Origin: Rhodopseudomonas sp. AAP120
GTDB taxonomy: Bacteria; Pseudomonadota; Alphaproteobacteria; Rhizobiales; Xanthobacteraceae
NCBI RefSeq assembly: GCF_001295845.1
Contig: NZ_LJIC01000177.1
Location: 1 to 32,633, forward strand
Length of the DNA stretch: 32,633 nucleotides
Reading direction: 5' to 3'
Shown here: piece by piece, positions 1 through 7,923 of the stretch
Numbering within the stretch: the first letter of the stretch is position 1
Layout: each line of letters starts with the position of its first letter
Notes under the pieces: model-generated
Told to the model about the DNA's origin: nothing
The model's input: only the letters and a program-made list of their open reading frames with translations
Databases searched by the model: none
Translations under genes and position numbers: made by a program

Positions 1-19
1 CGCGTCGCCCTCACCCCAG

Positions 20-43
20 CCCTCTCCCGCAAGCGGGAGAGGG
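20..43. repeat. Dispersed hairpin repeat (CCCTCTCCCGC type)
   Basis: The arms CCCTCTCCCGC (20-30) and GCGGGAGAGGG (33-43) are perfectly complementary with only AA between them. The preceding CCCTCACCCCAGC context is the usual flank of a short palindrome scattered through many alphaproteobacterial genomes. It lies upstream of the CoxE-like gene, and only 100 bases of upstream sequence are present. It could act as a terminator for an upstream transcript, but no T-run follows on this strand. Confidence 0.7.
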
Positions 44-100
44 AGCAGGCCGTGCTCGGAGTGAGGTCGCGGCCCTAACGAGTTGAGAGGTTGTGCTTAC

Positions 101-1318
101 ATGCAGCGTAACCCTACTGCCGCGATGGATCATCTCAATCCGGCGACCGGCCGGATGGCGGATAATGTCGTTGGCTTCGCGCGGGCGCTGCGTGCCGCGG
201 GGTTGCCGGTCGGGCCGGGCGCGGTGATCGATGCGCTCGACGCGCTACAGCTGATCGACATAGGCCAGCGTGACGATCTCTACGCGACGCTGGAAGCGAT
301 CTTCGTCAAGCGCCGCGAGCATCTGTTGATCTTCGAGCAGGCCTTCGCGCTGTTCTTCCGGGCCGCGGAGGATTGGCAGAACATGCTCGACTCAATTCCG
401 CTGCCCGACGCCGCCAAGAAGAAGCCGCCGCCAGCGTCGCGCCGCGTGCAGGAGGCGATGTCGCCGTCGGCGACGCGCGACCTGCCGTCGGCCGAAGAGC
501 AGGAGCTGCAGCTTGCGGTGTCCGACAAGGAGATCCTGCAGAAGAAGGACTTTGCGCAGATGAGCGCGGCGGAAATCGCCGAGGTCACGCGCGCCATCGC
601 CCGCATGAAGCTGCCGCAGGCGGAGTTACGCACCCGCCGCGTCCGTCCCGACAAGCGTGGCCTCAAGCTCGATCTGCGCCGCACCCTGCGCGCCTCGCTG
701 CGCAGCGGCGGCGAGATCGTCGACATCCGCCGGCTCGGGCTGATCGACAAGCCGGCGCCGATCGTGGCGCTGCTGGATATCTCCGGGTCGATGAGCGAGT
801 ACACGCGACTGTTCCTGCACTTCCTCCACGCCATCACCGACGACCGCAAGCGGGTTTCGACCTTTCTGTTCGGCACGCGGCTGAGCAACGTCACCCGCGC
901 GCTGCGCCAGCGCGATCCGGACGAGGCGCTGGCGAGTTGCACGTCCTCGGTCGAGGATTGGGCCGGCGGCACGCGGATCGCCACCTCGCTGCACAGCTTC
1001 AATAAATTGTGGGCGCGGCGCGTGCTCGGGCAGGGTGCGATCGTGCTCTTGATCTCCGACGGGCTGGAGCGCGAGGCCGACACCAAGCTGGCGTTCGAGA
1101 TGGACCGGCTGCATCGCTCCTGCCGCCGGCTGATCTGGCTCAACCCGCTGCTGCGCTATCAGGGCTTCGAACCGCGCGCCCAGGGCATCAAAATGATGCT
1201 GCCCTACGTTGACGAATTCCGTCCGGTACATAATTTGACGTCGATGCAAACCTTGATCGAGGCGTTGTCGTCGGCTCCGCCGCCGCACCATTTCAGCGCG
1301 ATCCGCTCCGCCGCCTGA
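101..1318 (+). CDS. coxE: CoxE-like VWA-domain protein
   Basis: A 405-aa protein of the CoxE/VWA-containing family. In carboxidotrophs CoxE works with the AAA+ ATPase CoxD in maturing the Mo/Cu active site of CO dehydrogenase; here the target may be that enzyme or another molybdenum hydroxylase. The C-terminal half is a von Willebrand A domain with a complete MIDAS: DISGS at 226-230, T291 in GGTR, and D320 in LISDG. The N-terminal half is helical and charged, as in the family. The ATG at 101 is chosen because GAGAGG (85-90) lies 10 nt upstream; a TTG at 83 and an ATG at 125 are in frame. An XdhC half-gene starts 21 nt after the stop, so the genes are likely cotranscribed. CoxD would be expected upstream, outside the window. 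The family is sure; the target enzyme is inferred. Confidence 0.88.
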   Translation: MQRNPTAAMDHLNPATGRMADNVVGFARALRAAGLPVGPGAVIDALDALQLIDIGQRDDLYATLEAIFVKRREHLLIFEQAFALFFRAAEDWQNMLDSIPLPDAAKKKPPPASRRVQEAMSPSATRDLPSAEEQELQLAVSDKEILQKKDFAQMSAAEIAEVTRAIARMKLPQAELRTRRVRPDKRGLKLDLRRTLRASLRSGGEIVDIRRLGLIDKPAPIVALLDISGSMSEYTRLFLHFLHAITDDRKRVSTFLFGTRLSNVTRALRQRDPDEALASCTSSVEDWAGGTRIATSLHSFNKLWARRVLGQGAIVLLISDGLEREADTKLAFEMDRLHRSCRRLIWLNPLLRYQGFEPRAQGIKMMLPYVDEFRPVHNLTSMQTLIEALSSAPPPHHFSAIRSAA

Positions 1319-1339
1319 CCCACGCCGAGGAGACGTCCC

Positions 1340-1663
<324 letters not shown>

Positions 1664-1704
1664 TCGCGGGCGGCGAGATCGCGACCGAGGAAGTGAGAGT
1701 TTCT

Positions 1705-1788
1705 CCGTCATTGCGAGCGAAGCGAAGCAATCCAGAGCGCAGTGCACGGAGCCGGATTGCTTCGTCGCTTCGCTTCTCGCAATGACGG
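1705..1788. repeat. Dispersed palindromic repeat, intact copy (GTCATTGCGAG family)
   Basis: Perfect 13-bp outer arms CCGTCATTGCGAG (1705-1717) and CTCGCAATGACGG (1776-1788) enclose inner arms GCAATCC (1727-1733) and GGATTGC (1754-1760), so the element folds into a long stem. Related copies occur at 17727-17812 and, degraded, at 26731-26847. This is the REP/BIME-like element common between genes in Rhodopseudomonas and Bradyrhizobium. It lies between the two XdhC half-genes and could attenuate transcription or stabilise the upstream mRNA. Confidence 0.85.
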
Positions 1789-1855
1789 TTTCCAATTCTG
1801 ACGCCGTTATCTCGGCTGGTTCTAATGAGCGACTAAGGCAAAGTGGGGCGCTGAC

Positions 1856-2557
1856 GTGAAGTTCGAAACGCTGCAACAGCTCAACACCGAGCGCGCCGCG
1901 CGTCGTCCGGCGATCGTCGTCACCGACACCGCGACCGGCGAGCAGAGGCTGGTGAAGGCCGCCGACATCGCCGCCGATCCACTCGCCGCTGAATTGTCCA
2001 AGCAGCTGCGCATGGGCAAGAGCGCGACTATCGAGGCGGATGGCAAGAAGCTGTTTCTCAATGTCTACGCGCCGACTGCCAAATTGGTGATCGTCGGCGC
2101 AGTCCATATCAGTCAGGCGCTCGCGCCGCTGGCGCGGTCGCTCGGCTACGACGTCACCGTGGTCGATCCGCGCACCGCCTTCGCCAGCCCGGAGCGCTTT
2201 CCGGACGTGCCGCTGATCGCCGAATGGCCCGACGTCGCGCTGCCGCCGCTGAACATCGATCGCTACACGGCTTTCGTGGCGCTGACGCACGATCCGAAGA
2301 TCGACGATCCGGCGCTGCTGCATGCGTTCGAACGCGACTGCTTCTACATCGGCGCGCTCGGGTCCAAGAAGACGCATGGCCGCCGCGTCGAGCGGCTGAA
2401 GGAGCAGGGTGCCAGCGAGGCGGATGTCGGCCGCATCCACGCGCCGATCGGGCTCGCCATCGGCGCGGTGTCGCCGGCCGAGATCGCGGTGTCGATCATG
2501 GCCGAAATCACCGCGACGCTGCGGCTGCCCGCAACATCCAAAGCGGCCGCAGCATGA
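1856..2557 (+). CDS. XdhC family protein, Rossmann-domain half
   Basis: A 233-aa protein. Residues 1-75 form a short N-terminal region (ATGEQRLVKAADI, then KLFLNVYAP), followed by the XdhC_C Rossmann domain with LVIVGAVHISQAL in the nucleotide-binding position, VVDPRTAFASPERFP, the VALTHD strand and the conserved YIGALGSKKTHGRR and HAPIGLAIGA segments. It belongs to molybdenum cofactor delivery to xanthine-dehydrogenase/CO-dehydrogenase-type enzymes and presumably pairs with the N-terminal half encoded at 1340. The start is GTG, with GTGGGG about 7 nt upstream. The stop overlaps the ATG of the next gene (ATGA at 2554-2557), indicating translational coupling to the fused MocA-like protein. The family call is secure; the physical partner is inferred. 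Confidence 0.9.
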   Translation: MKFETLQQLNTERAARRPAIVVTDTATGEQRLVKAADIAADPLAAELSKQLRMGKSATIEADGKKLFLNVYAPTAKLVIVGAVHISQALAPLARSLGYDVTVVDPRTAFASPERFPDVPLIAEWPDVALPPLNIDRYTAFVALTHDPKIDDPALLHAFERDCFYIGALGSKKTHGRRVERLKEQGASEADVGRIHAPIGLAIGAVSPAEIAVSIMAEITATLRLPATSKAAAA

Positions 2558-4164
2558 AGTTCGGGCCGCGGCGGCCGGCGGAAGCGATCGGCGGCGTCGC
2601 CGTGCATTCGCTGCGGCAGAATGGATTGCTGCTGAAGAAGGGCACGCTGATCGGCGAGGCGGAAGTCGCGGCGCTGGAGAAGGCCGGCGTCGCCGAGATC
2701 GTAGTCGTGCAGCTCGAACCCGGCGACGTCTCGGAAGATGTGGCGGCCGGTGATGTCGCTAACGCCGTTGCGGGCGAGGGCGTGACGGTCGAGCGTGCGT
2801 TCACCGGCCGTGCCAATCTGTTCGCCAGCCGCGCCGGCGTGCTGGTGATCGACCGCGCCGCGGTCGACCGCGTCAACGCCGTCGATGAAGCGATCACTTT
2901 TGCCACGCTGCCGGCGTTCAAGCCGGTGGTCGAAGGCGAAATGATCGGGACCGTCAAGCTGATCCCGTTCGGAGTCGAAGCGCGGCTGCGCGACGCGGCG
3001 GTGGCCGCAGCGCAGGGCGCCGCGCTGCGGGTCGCGCCCTACAAGGTGAAGCGCGTCGGCGTGGTGTCGACGCAGTTACCTGGCCTCGCCGCCAAAGTGA
3101 TCGACAAGACTTTGCGCGTCACCGCCGAGCGCCTGGCACCGGCCGGTGCCGCGATCATCGCCGAGCGCCGCATTGCGCACGATCAGGCGCAGCTTGCCGA
3201 CGCGCTCAAGGAGCTACTCGGCCTCGGTGCCGAGCTGGTGATCGTTTTCGGCGCCTCGGCGATCGCCGATCGCCGCGATGTGATTCCTGCGGCGATCGAA
3301 ACGGTCGGCGGTCGCATTGAGCATTTCGGCATGCCGGTCGACCCCGGCAATCTGCTCCTGATCGGTTCGGCTTCCGGCGTGCCGGTGCTCGGCGCGCCGG
3401 GCTGCGCGCGTTCGCCGGTCGAGAACGGCTTCGACTGGGTGCTGATGCGGCTGCTCGCCGGGCTGACCGTGACGCGCGCCGATATCACTGGCCTCGGGGT
3501 CGGCGGGCTGCTGATGGAGATCGTGACGCGGCCCCAGCCGCGCGTGCCGGTCGCCGAAGGCGGCCGCAACGTCGCGGCGATCATCCTGGCCGCCGGCCGC
3601 TCGACCCGGATGGGCGGGCCGAACAAGCTGCTGGCGGAGCTGAACGGCAAGCCGATGGTGCGGATCGTCGCCGAGCAGGTGATCGCCTGCAAGGCGGCCA
3701 AGGCGGCGCGTCCGATCGTCGTAACCGGTCACCAGGCCGAAAAGGTCGAGGCTGCGCTGGCGGGGCTCGACCTCGGCTTCGTGCACAATGCGGACTACGC
3801 CGATGGCCTGGCCTCGTCGGTGAAGACCGGCATCGCCGCGGTCAGCGACGACGCCGATGGCGCGGTGGTCTGCCTCGGCGACATGCCACTTGTCGGCACG
3901 CAGTTGGTGGATCGGCTGATCGACGCCTTCGATCCGGATCGCGGCGCGCTGATCGTGGTGCCGGTCGCGGACGGCCGCCGCGGCAATCCGGTCCTGTGGT
4001 CGCGGCGGTTCTTCGCCGAGCTGATGACGCTCGGCGGCGATGTCGGCGCCCGGCATCTGATCGCCAAACACGCAGAGGCCGTCACTGAAGTCCCGGTCGA
4101 AGGCAGCGGTGCCTTCCTCGACATCGACACGCCCGACGCGCTGGATCAGGCCCGGCGCGGCTAG
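2554..4164 (+). CDS. Molybdopterin-binding domain fused to MocA-like cytidylyltransferase
   Basis: A 536-aa fusion. Residues 1 to about 330 resemble the MoeA/MogA-type molybdopterin-binding fold (GAELVIVFGASAIADRRD, then GMPVDPGNLLLIG and GAPGCARSPVENGFDWV). Residues from about 345 form a NTP-transferase domain with LAAGRSTRMGGPNKLL, CLGDMPLVG, RRGNPVLW and DIDTPDAL. The LAAG start of the nucleotide loop is typical of MocA-like CTP:molybdopterin cytidylyltransferases rather than MobA guanylyltransferases, which fits a pathway making molybdopterin cytosine dinucleotide, the cofactor of CO-dehydrogenase-type enzymes. The ATG at 2554 overlaps the upstream XdhC stop; upstream in-frame starts would run inside that gene. 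The domain order suggests molybdate insertion and cytidylylation on one chain. CTP specificity is inferred. Confidence 0.88.
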   Translation: MKFGPRRPAEAIGGVAVHSLRQNGLLLKKGTLIGEAEVAALEKAGVAEIVVVQLEPGDVSEDVAAGDVANAVAGEGVTVERAFTGRANLFASRAGVLVIDRAAVDRVNAVDEAITFATLPAFKPVVEGEMIGTVKLIPFGVEARLRDAAVAAAQGAALRVAPYKVKRVGVVSTQLPGLAAKVIDKTLRVTAERLAPAGAAIIAERRIAHDQAQLADALKELLGLGAELVIVFGASAIADRRDVIPAAIETVGGRIEHFGMPVDPGNLLLIGSASGVPVLGAPGCARSPVENGFDWVLMRLLAGLTVTRADITGLGVGGLLMEIVTRPQPRVPVAEGGRNVAAIILAAGRSTRMGGPNKLLAELNGKPMVRIVAEQVIACKAAKAARPIVVTGHQAEKVEAALAGLDLGFVHNADYADGLASSVKTGIAAVSDDADGAVVCLGDMPLVGTQLVDRLIDAFDPDRGALIVVPVADGRRGNPVLWSRRFFAELMTLGGDVGARHLIAKHAEAVTEVPVEGSGAFLDIDTPDALDQARRG

Positions 4165-4239
4165 CGCGACGGATTATTCACCAAGTTGAAAGTCCTGGCC
4201 CGATAAAGTTCCTCTGGGGATTACTCGGGGAGGACGATC

Positions 4240-4617
4240 TTGAAACGGATCGCTGCCGCGCGCGGTCGCGCGCTTTGTGCTGCCTTGTTGATGGCCGTGG
4301 GCGCGTTCGCGCCGGCTCACGCCGCGGGCGCGATGGCCGTCGGCAAATGCGGCGCCTATGGCCAGGCGTTTGATTATTCGGCGGAAGCCGCCGCGATCGC
4401 CGCCGCGCGCAAGAAGTGCAACGGCGACTGCACCACCATTACCATGCGCAGGGCGTGCGCGGCGCTGGCGATCGATCTGCTCAATCCCTGCGGGGCCCAC
4501 GGCTACGCGGTCGAGGCGAAGATTTCTTCGACCCTCAACGAAGCCACCCGCAAATGCTACGAATACGGCGGCAAGGAATGCGTCATCCGCGCCTGGGCAT
4601 GCGACGCCAAAGGGTGA
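4240..4617 (+). CDS. Secreted DUF4189 domain protein
   Basis: A 125-aa exported protein. A signal peptide is clear: KRIAAARGR, then the hydrophobic ALCAALLMAVGAFAP, then an AHA cleavage site near residue 28. The mature part contains eight cysteines in the spacing typical of DUF4189 (CGAYGQAFDYS, then KKCNGDC, ACAAL, NPCGAHGYA, KCYEYGGKECV, WAC), suggesting four disulfides in the periplasm. The function of DUF4189 is not established. The start is TTG at 4240, supported by GGGGAGGA ending about 6 nt before it. The gene follows the molybdenum cofactor genes after 75 nt and is probably a separate unit. Confidence 0.8.
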   Translation: MKRIAAARGRALCAALLMAVGAFAPAHAAGAMAVGKCGAYGQAFDYSAEAAAIAAARKKCNGDCTTITMRRACAALAIDLLNPCGAHGYAVEAKISSTLNEATRKCYEYGGKECVIRAWACDAKG

Positions 4618-4659
4618 CGACGGGCTGACATGCCGCGCGATTTCGGTTAGTCGTGCGTC

Positions 4660-5070
4660 ATGCAGTTCGATACCAAGATCGCGTTGGTGATCCGCACCGA
4701 CCTCGAAGCCTGGCAGAAGCTGAATGTCGCCGCGTTCCTGTCCTCGGGCATCGCCGCGGCTTTTCTGGAGTGTATCGGCGAGCCGTATCAGGACGGTAGT
4801 GATACGCCTTATCACGCGCTGATCGGCCAGCCGATCTTGATCTATGGTGCCGACAAAGCCGCCCTTTCACGTGCGCTCGATCGCGCCCTGGCCCGCAACG
4901 TGACGCCGGCGATCTACACCGCCGAGATGTTCAAGACCACCCACGATGCTGCCAACCGCGAGGCGGTCCGGGCGGTGCAGCGGCCGGATCTCGATCTGGT
5001 CGGGCTAGCGGTCCGGGCGGACCGCAAGGTGGTCGACAAGATTCTGGACGGCCTCAAGTTTCATACCTGA
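4660..5070 (+). CDS. DUF2000 family protein
   Basis: A 136-aa protein resembling DUF2000, a family with a peptidyl-tRNA-hydrolase-like alpha/beta fold and no proven activity. Family-like features are the opening FDTKIALVIRTDLEAWQKLNVAAFLSSGIA, the YQDGSDTPYHALIGQPILIYG core and the late LVGLAVRADRKVVDKILDGLKFHT strand-helix. There is no signal peptide or membrane segment, so it should be cytoplasmic. It begins 42 nt after the DUF4189 gene with no good ribosome site visible, and converges on the small membrane protein at 5092-5298 with 21 nt between the stops. Confidence 0.75.
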   Translation: MQFDTKIALVIRTDLEAWQKLNVAAFLSSGIAAAFLECIGEPYQDGSDTPYHALIGQPILIYGADKAALSRALDRALARNVTPAIYTAEMFKTTHDAANREAVRAVQRPDLDLVGLAVRADRKVVDKILDGLKFHT

Positions 5071-5091
5071 TTTGCCGTCGTCGGCGCCTGC

Positions 5092-5298
5092 TTAGTCCGG
5101 CATGGTCTGGGCGCGTTCTCCCGCGCCCGGCACCGGCTGGCCGGTCTCCTTGCGGTCCTCGGCGCGATAATTCGCCTTGGTCGCGGCCTCGGTAAGCTGC
5201 TTCTCCGCAGCGGTGCGCCGACGATTGCGCATCAGCCCGTAGGCGATCGCGGCTGCGAGGATGAGGATGCCGATCCCCCACATCCATTCGGTCGACAT
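5092..5298 (-). CDS. Small single-helix membrane protein, unknown function
   Basis: A 68-aa protein. Residues 5-22 (WMWGIGILILAAAIAYGL) form one transmembrane helix, followed by a basic stretch (MRNRRRTAAEKQ) that would hold the C-terminal, charged and probably disordered part in the cytoplasm. The ORF is supported by a near-ideal GGAGGAAA ribosome site 5 nt before the ATG. I recognise no family. It is divergent from the TetR gene at 5451 with about 150 nt between them, so it might share control with that regulator, although the visible operator lies much closer to the TetR gene. Confidence 0.6.
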   Translation of the reverse strand: MSTEWMWGIGILILAAAIAYGLMRNRRRTAAEKQLTEAATKANYRAEDRKETGQPVPGAGERAQTMPD

Positions 5299-5416
5299 GA
5301 GCTTTCCTCCGTTGGTGGCTATCGTTCCTGCATGACAATCACGGGTCCGGGTGCTCGTTCCGTCCGGTCAGTGACTCCCCCGACGCACGAAGTCGCACCC
5401 TCCGGGATCATCCGGA

Positions 5417-5445
5417 TTGATTATGACTGACTGGTCAGTCATAAT
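5417..5445 (+). promoter_or_regulatory. Promoter with embedded TetR-type operator
   Basis: The arms ATTATGACTGAC (5420-5431) and GTCAGTCATAAT (5434-5445) are perfect inverted repeats 2 nt apart. The GACTGACTGGTCAGTC core is of the type bound by TetR-family repressors. A -35-like TTGATT (5417-5422) and a -10-like CATAAT (5440-5445) are spaced by 17 nt, so the operator fills the promoter and repressor binding would block RNA polymerase. A half-site-like GGTCAGT occurs at 5366-5372. The ATG of the TetR gene begins 6 nt after the -10. Confidence 0.8.
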
Positions 5446-5450
5446 TGGGA

Positions 5451-6188
5451 ATGACCAAGCCGAAGCACCCTCCCAAGACGAAGCAGCCATCGAAGACAGC
5501 GGCTCCGCCGGCGCCGCCCAAGCCGAGTTCCCGCTCGCCTGCCGCGAGCGCCGGACGCGCCTCCCGTCGCCAGGACGAGACGTCGTCGCTTCGGGCGCTG
5601 CGGGCGGCCGAGCGACGCGCCGCGATTGTCGAGGCGGCGCTGGAGGAATTCACGGCCCGCGGCTTCGCCGCGACGCGGCTGGACGACGTCGCCAAGCGCG
5701 CCGGCGTCGCCAAGGGCACGATCTATCTGTACTTCGCCGACAAAGAGACGCTGTTCCAGGAATTGCTGCGGTTCTCGCTGCTGCCGCTGATCGGCGAACT
5801 CGGCGCTCCGCCACCGCCCGGCGTCTCGGCGCGGACGATGTTTGAAACCTTCGTCGAAGTCTTCGTCCGCGAGGTGACCGAGACCAAGCGCGCCGACCTG
5901 CTGCGGCTGCTGATCTCCGAGGGGAAATGGTTTCCTTCGCTGGCCGAGTTTCATTATCGAGAAGTCGTCGTGCACGGCATTGCCGCGATGCGGCGGGTGA
6001 TCGCCTACGGCATCGAGCGCGGCGAGATCCGCAACAAGGCGCTGCTCGACTATCCGCAACTGCTCATGGCGCCCGCGATGCTGACCGTGGTGTGGCAGGG
6101 CCTGTTCAATCGCTTTGCGCCGCTCGACGCCCGCGCCCTGCTGCGGACGCACATCGACATTCTGTTCGACAAAGGAAACGCGCCATGA
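5451..6188 (+). CDS. TetR/AcrR regulator of the adjacent ABC exporter
   Basis: A 245-aa TetR-family repressor. The helix-turn-helix is the segment RLDDVAKRAGVAKGTIYLYFADKE, starting near residue 75; the C-terminal ligand domain resembles AcrR/CecR regulators. It is preceded by an unusually long basic, proline- and serine-rich tail (about residues 1-50, with KPKHPPKTK and PPAPPKPSSRSP), where most TetR proteins reach the first helix within 10-20 residues. The ATG at 5451 is preferred over a TTG at 5445, which lies inside the operator. No clear ribosome site precedes it, and the promoter position predicts a leaderless mRNA. The stop overlaps the HlyD start (ATGA), so the regulator is cotranscribed with the exporter it should autoregulate. 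The order resembles E. coli cecR-ybhGFSR. Confidence 0.9.
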   Translation: MTKPKHPPKTKQPSKTAAPPAPPKPSSRSPAASAGRASRRQDETSSLRALRAAERRAAIVEAALEEFTARGFAATRLDDVAKRAGVAKGTIYLYFADKETLFQELLRFSLLPLIGELGAPPPPGVSARTMFETFVEVFVREVTETKRADLLRLLISEGKWFPSLAEFHYREVVVHGIAAMRRVIAYGIERGEIRNKALLDYPQLLMAPAMLTVVWQGLFNRFAPLDARALLRTHIDILFDKGNAP

Positions 6189-6994
6189 TCGCGCGATCGC
6201 TCACTGTCGTCATCGCGGCCGGCGCGCTGCTTGCACTCGCCGGCTGCGGCAACAACACCGATCGCGGCTACCAGGGCTGGGTCGAGGCCGACCTGATCTT
6301 CGTCAGCCCGGACGAGTCCGGCCGTATCACCAAGCTGACGGTGCGCGAAGGCGACGAAGCGCGCAAGGGCGAGTTGATCTACACGCTCGACGACGATCTG
6401 CAGCAGGCCGACCTCAACCAGAACAACGCCACGCTCGCCAACGCCAAACAGAGTTTCGACCGCGCCCAGTCGCTGTCGAAGACGGGTTCGGGCACCCAGG
6501 CCAATCTCGATGCGGCGGTGTCGGCGCTGCGCGTCGCCGAGGCACGGGTCGAGACCTCGAAGACGCGGTTGGCCCGGCGCCAAGTCTATGCGCCTGTCAC
6601 CGGTCCGGTACAGCAGATCTACTTCCGCGAAGGCGAGATGGTGGCGGCGCAGAAGCCGGTGCTGTCGATTCTGCCGCCTGGCAACATGAAGCTGCGCTTC
6701 TACGTGCCCGAACCGGTCCTGCCGCAGCTTTCGATCGGCGACAGCGTGCGGGTCACCTGCGACGGCTGCGCACCGGATCTCACCGCCAAGATCTACTTCA
6801 TCGCCACCCAGGCGGAATATACCCCGCCGGTCATCTACAGCCTCGATGAGCGCAACAAACTGGTCTACCTGATCCAGGCGCGGCCGGATCGGCCGACGGC
6901 GCTGCGCGTCGGTCAGCCGGTCAGCATTTTCCCGATGCCGAAAACCGCCGCATCGCCGCAGACGCCGCAGAGCGGGGCGGGTGCGAAGTCATGA
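6185..6994 (+). CDS. HlyD/YbhG-like periplasmic adaptor lipoprotein
   Basis: A 269-aa membrane-fusion protein. Residues 1-21 are a lipoprotein signal (LTVVIAAGALLALAGC, Cys21 acylated), so it is anchored in the inner or outer membrane facing the periplasm. A biotinyl-lipoyl-like half motif (VSPDESGRITKLTVREGDEARKGE) precedes a coiled-coil region of about 80 residues (LQQADLNQNNATLANAKQSFDRA onward) and a second half motif (VYAPVTGPVQQIYFREGEMVAAQKPVL), then a beta-barrel region. It should link the ABC transporter encoded by the next two genes to an outer-membrane channel not encoded here. Start and stop overlap its neighbours by 4 nt, so translation is coupled. The substrate is unknown; in E. 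coli the similar YbhG system affects antibiotic and cation tolerance. Confidence 0.9.
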   Translation: MIARSLTVVIAAGALLALAGCGNNTDRGYQGWVEADLIFVSPDESGRITKLTVREGDEARKGELIYTLDDDLQQADLNQNNATLANAKQSFDRAQSLSKTGSGTQANLDAAVSALRVAEARVETSKTRLARRQVYAPVTGPVQQIYFREGEMVAAQKPVLSILPPGNMKLRFYVPEPVLPQLSIGDSVRVTCDGCAPDLTAKIYFIATQAEYTPPVIYSLDERNKLVYLIQARPDRPTALRVGQPVSIFPMPKTAASPQTPQSGAGAKS

Positions 6995-7923
6995 CCGCGG
7001 CCGCCGAGATAGCTATCGACGTCAAAGGACTGACCAAGTCCTTTAACGGCCGCGAGGTGGTGCACGATCTGTCGATGCAGGTGAAGCGCGGCTCGATCTA
7101 CGGCTTTCTCGGCCCGAACGGCTCCGGCAAGACCACCACGATCCGCATGTTGTGTGGGCTGCTGACGCCGGACAGCGGCGAGGGCACCTGCCTCGGCTAC
7201 GACATCACGCGTGACGCCGACAAGATCAAGCGCCAGGTCGGCTACATGACGCAGCGATTCAGCCTGTATCAGGACCTCTCGGTGCGCGAGAACCTGGAGT
7301 TTGTCGCAAGGCTGTACGGCGTGCCGGATGCGCGCGGTGCGGCGCGCGACATGATCAAGCGGCTTGGCCTGTCCGGCCGCGAGGAGCAGCTTGCCGGCGA
7401 ATTGTCGGGCGGCTGGAAGCAGCGGCTGGCGCTCGGCGCCTGCACGCTGCCGAACCCGCAATTGCTGCTGCTCGACGAGCCGACCGCCGGCGTCGATCCG
7501 AAGGCGCGGCGCGACTTCTGGAACGAGATCCACGCGCTCGCCGCCGAAGGGCTCACCGTGCTGGTCTCGACCCACTACATGGACGAGGCGGAGCGCTGCC
7601 ATGAGATCGCCTACATCGCTTATGGTTATCTGCTGGCGCACGGCACCGTCGAGCAGGTGATCGCTGCCTCGCAGCTCGCCACCTGGGTGGTGACCGGCGA
7701 GGGGCTCGGCGCGCTGGCGCACGAGCTCGCCGGCAAGCCCGGCGTCGACATGGTGGCGCCGTTCGGCAGCAGCCTGCACGTCTCCGGCCGCGATCATGCT
7801 GCGCTCGAAGCGACGCTGGCGCCGTATCGCGCCAACGCCGATCAGCACTGGCAGCACGGCGCGCCGTCGCTGGAGGACGTGTTCATCGAGCTGATGAGCC
7901 GCAGCAAGGACAACTTCCAATGA
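6991..7923 (+). CDS. ABC exporter ATPase (YbhF/CcmA type)
   Basis: A 310-aa cytoplasmic ATPase with one nucleotide-binding domain: Walker A GPNGSGKTTT from residue 41 (Lys47), Q-loop near YMTQRFSLYQDL, signature LSGGW at 138-142, Walker B LLLLDEPTAGVD with D162 and E163, and a switch His in STHYMDEAERC. LSGGWKQRLALG instead of LSGGQ is characteristic of the YbhF/DrrA-like drug-export group. The C-terminal 80 residues form the usual regulatory extension. E. coli YbhF carries two such domains in one chain; this one has a single domain and would dimerise. ATGA overlaps with both neighbours show it is made with the adaptor and permease. Confidence 0.93.
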   Translation: MTAAAEIAIDVKGLTKSFNGREVVHDLSMQVKRGSIYGFLGPNGSGKTTTIRMLCGLLTPDSGEGTCLGYDITRDADKIKRQVGYMTQRFSLYQDLSVRENLEFVARLYGVPDARGAARDMIKRLGLSGREEQLAGELSGGWKQRLALGACTLPNPQLLLLDEPTAGVDPKARRDFWNEIHALAAEGLTVLVSTHYMDEAERCHEIAYIAYGYLLAHGTVEQVIAASQLATWVVTGEGLGALAHELAGKPGVDMVAPFGSSLHVSGRDHAALEATLAPYRANADQHWQHGAPSLEDVFIELMSRSKDNFQ

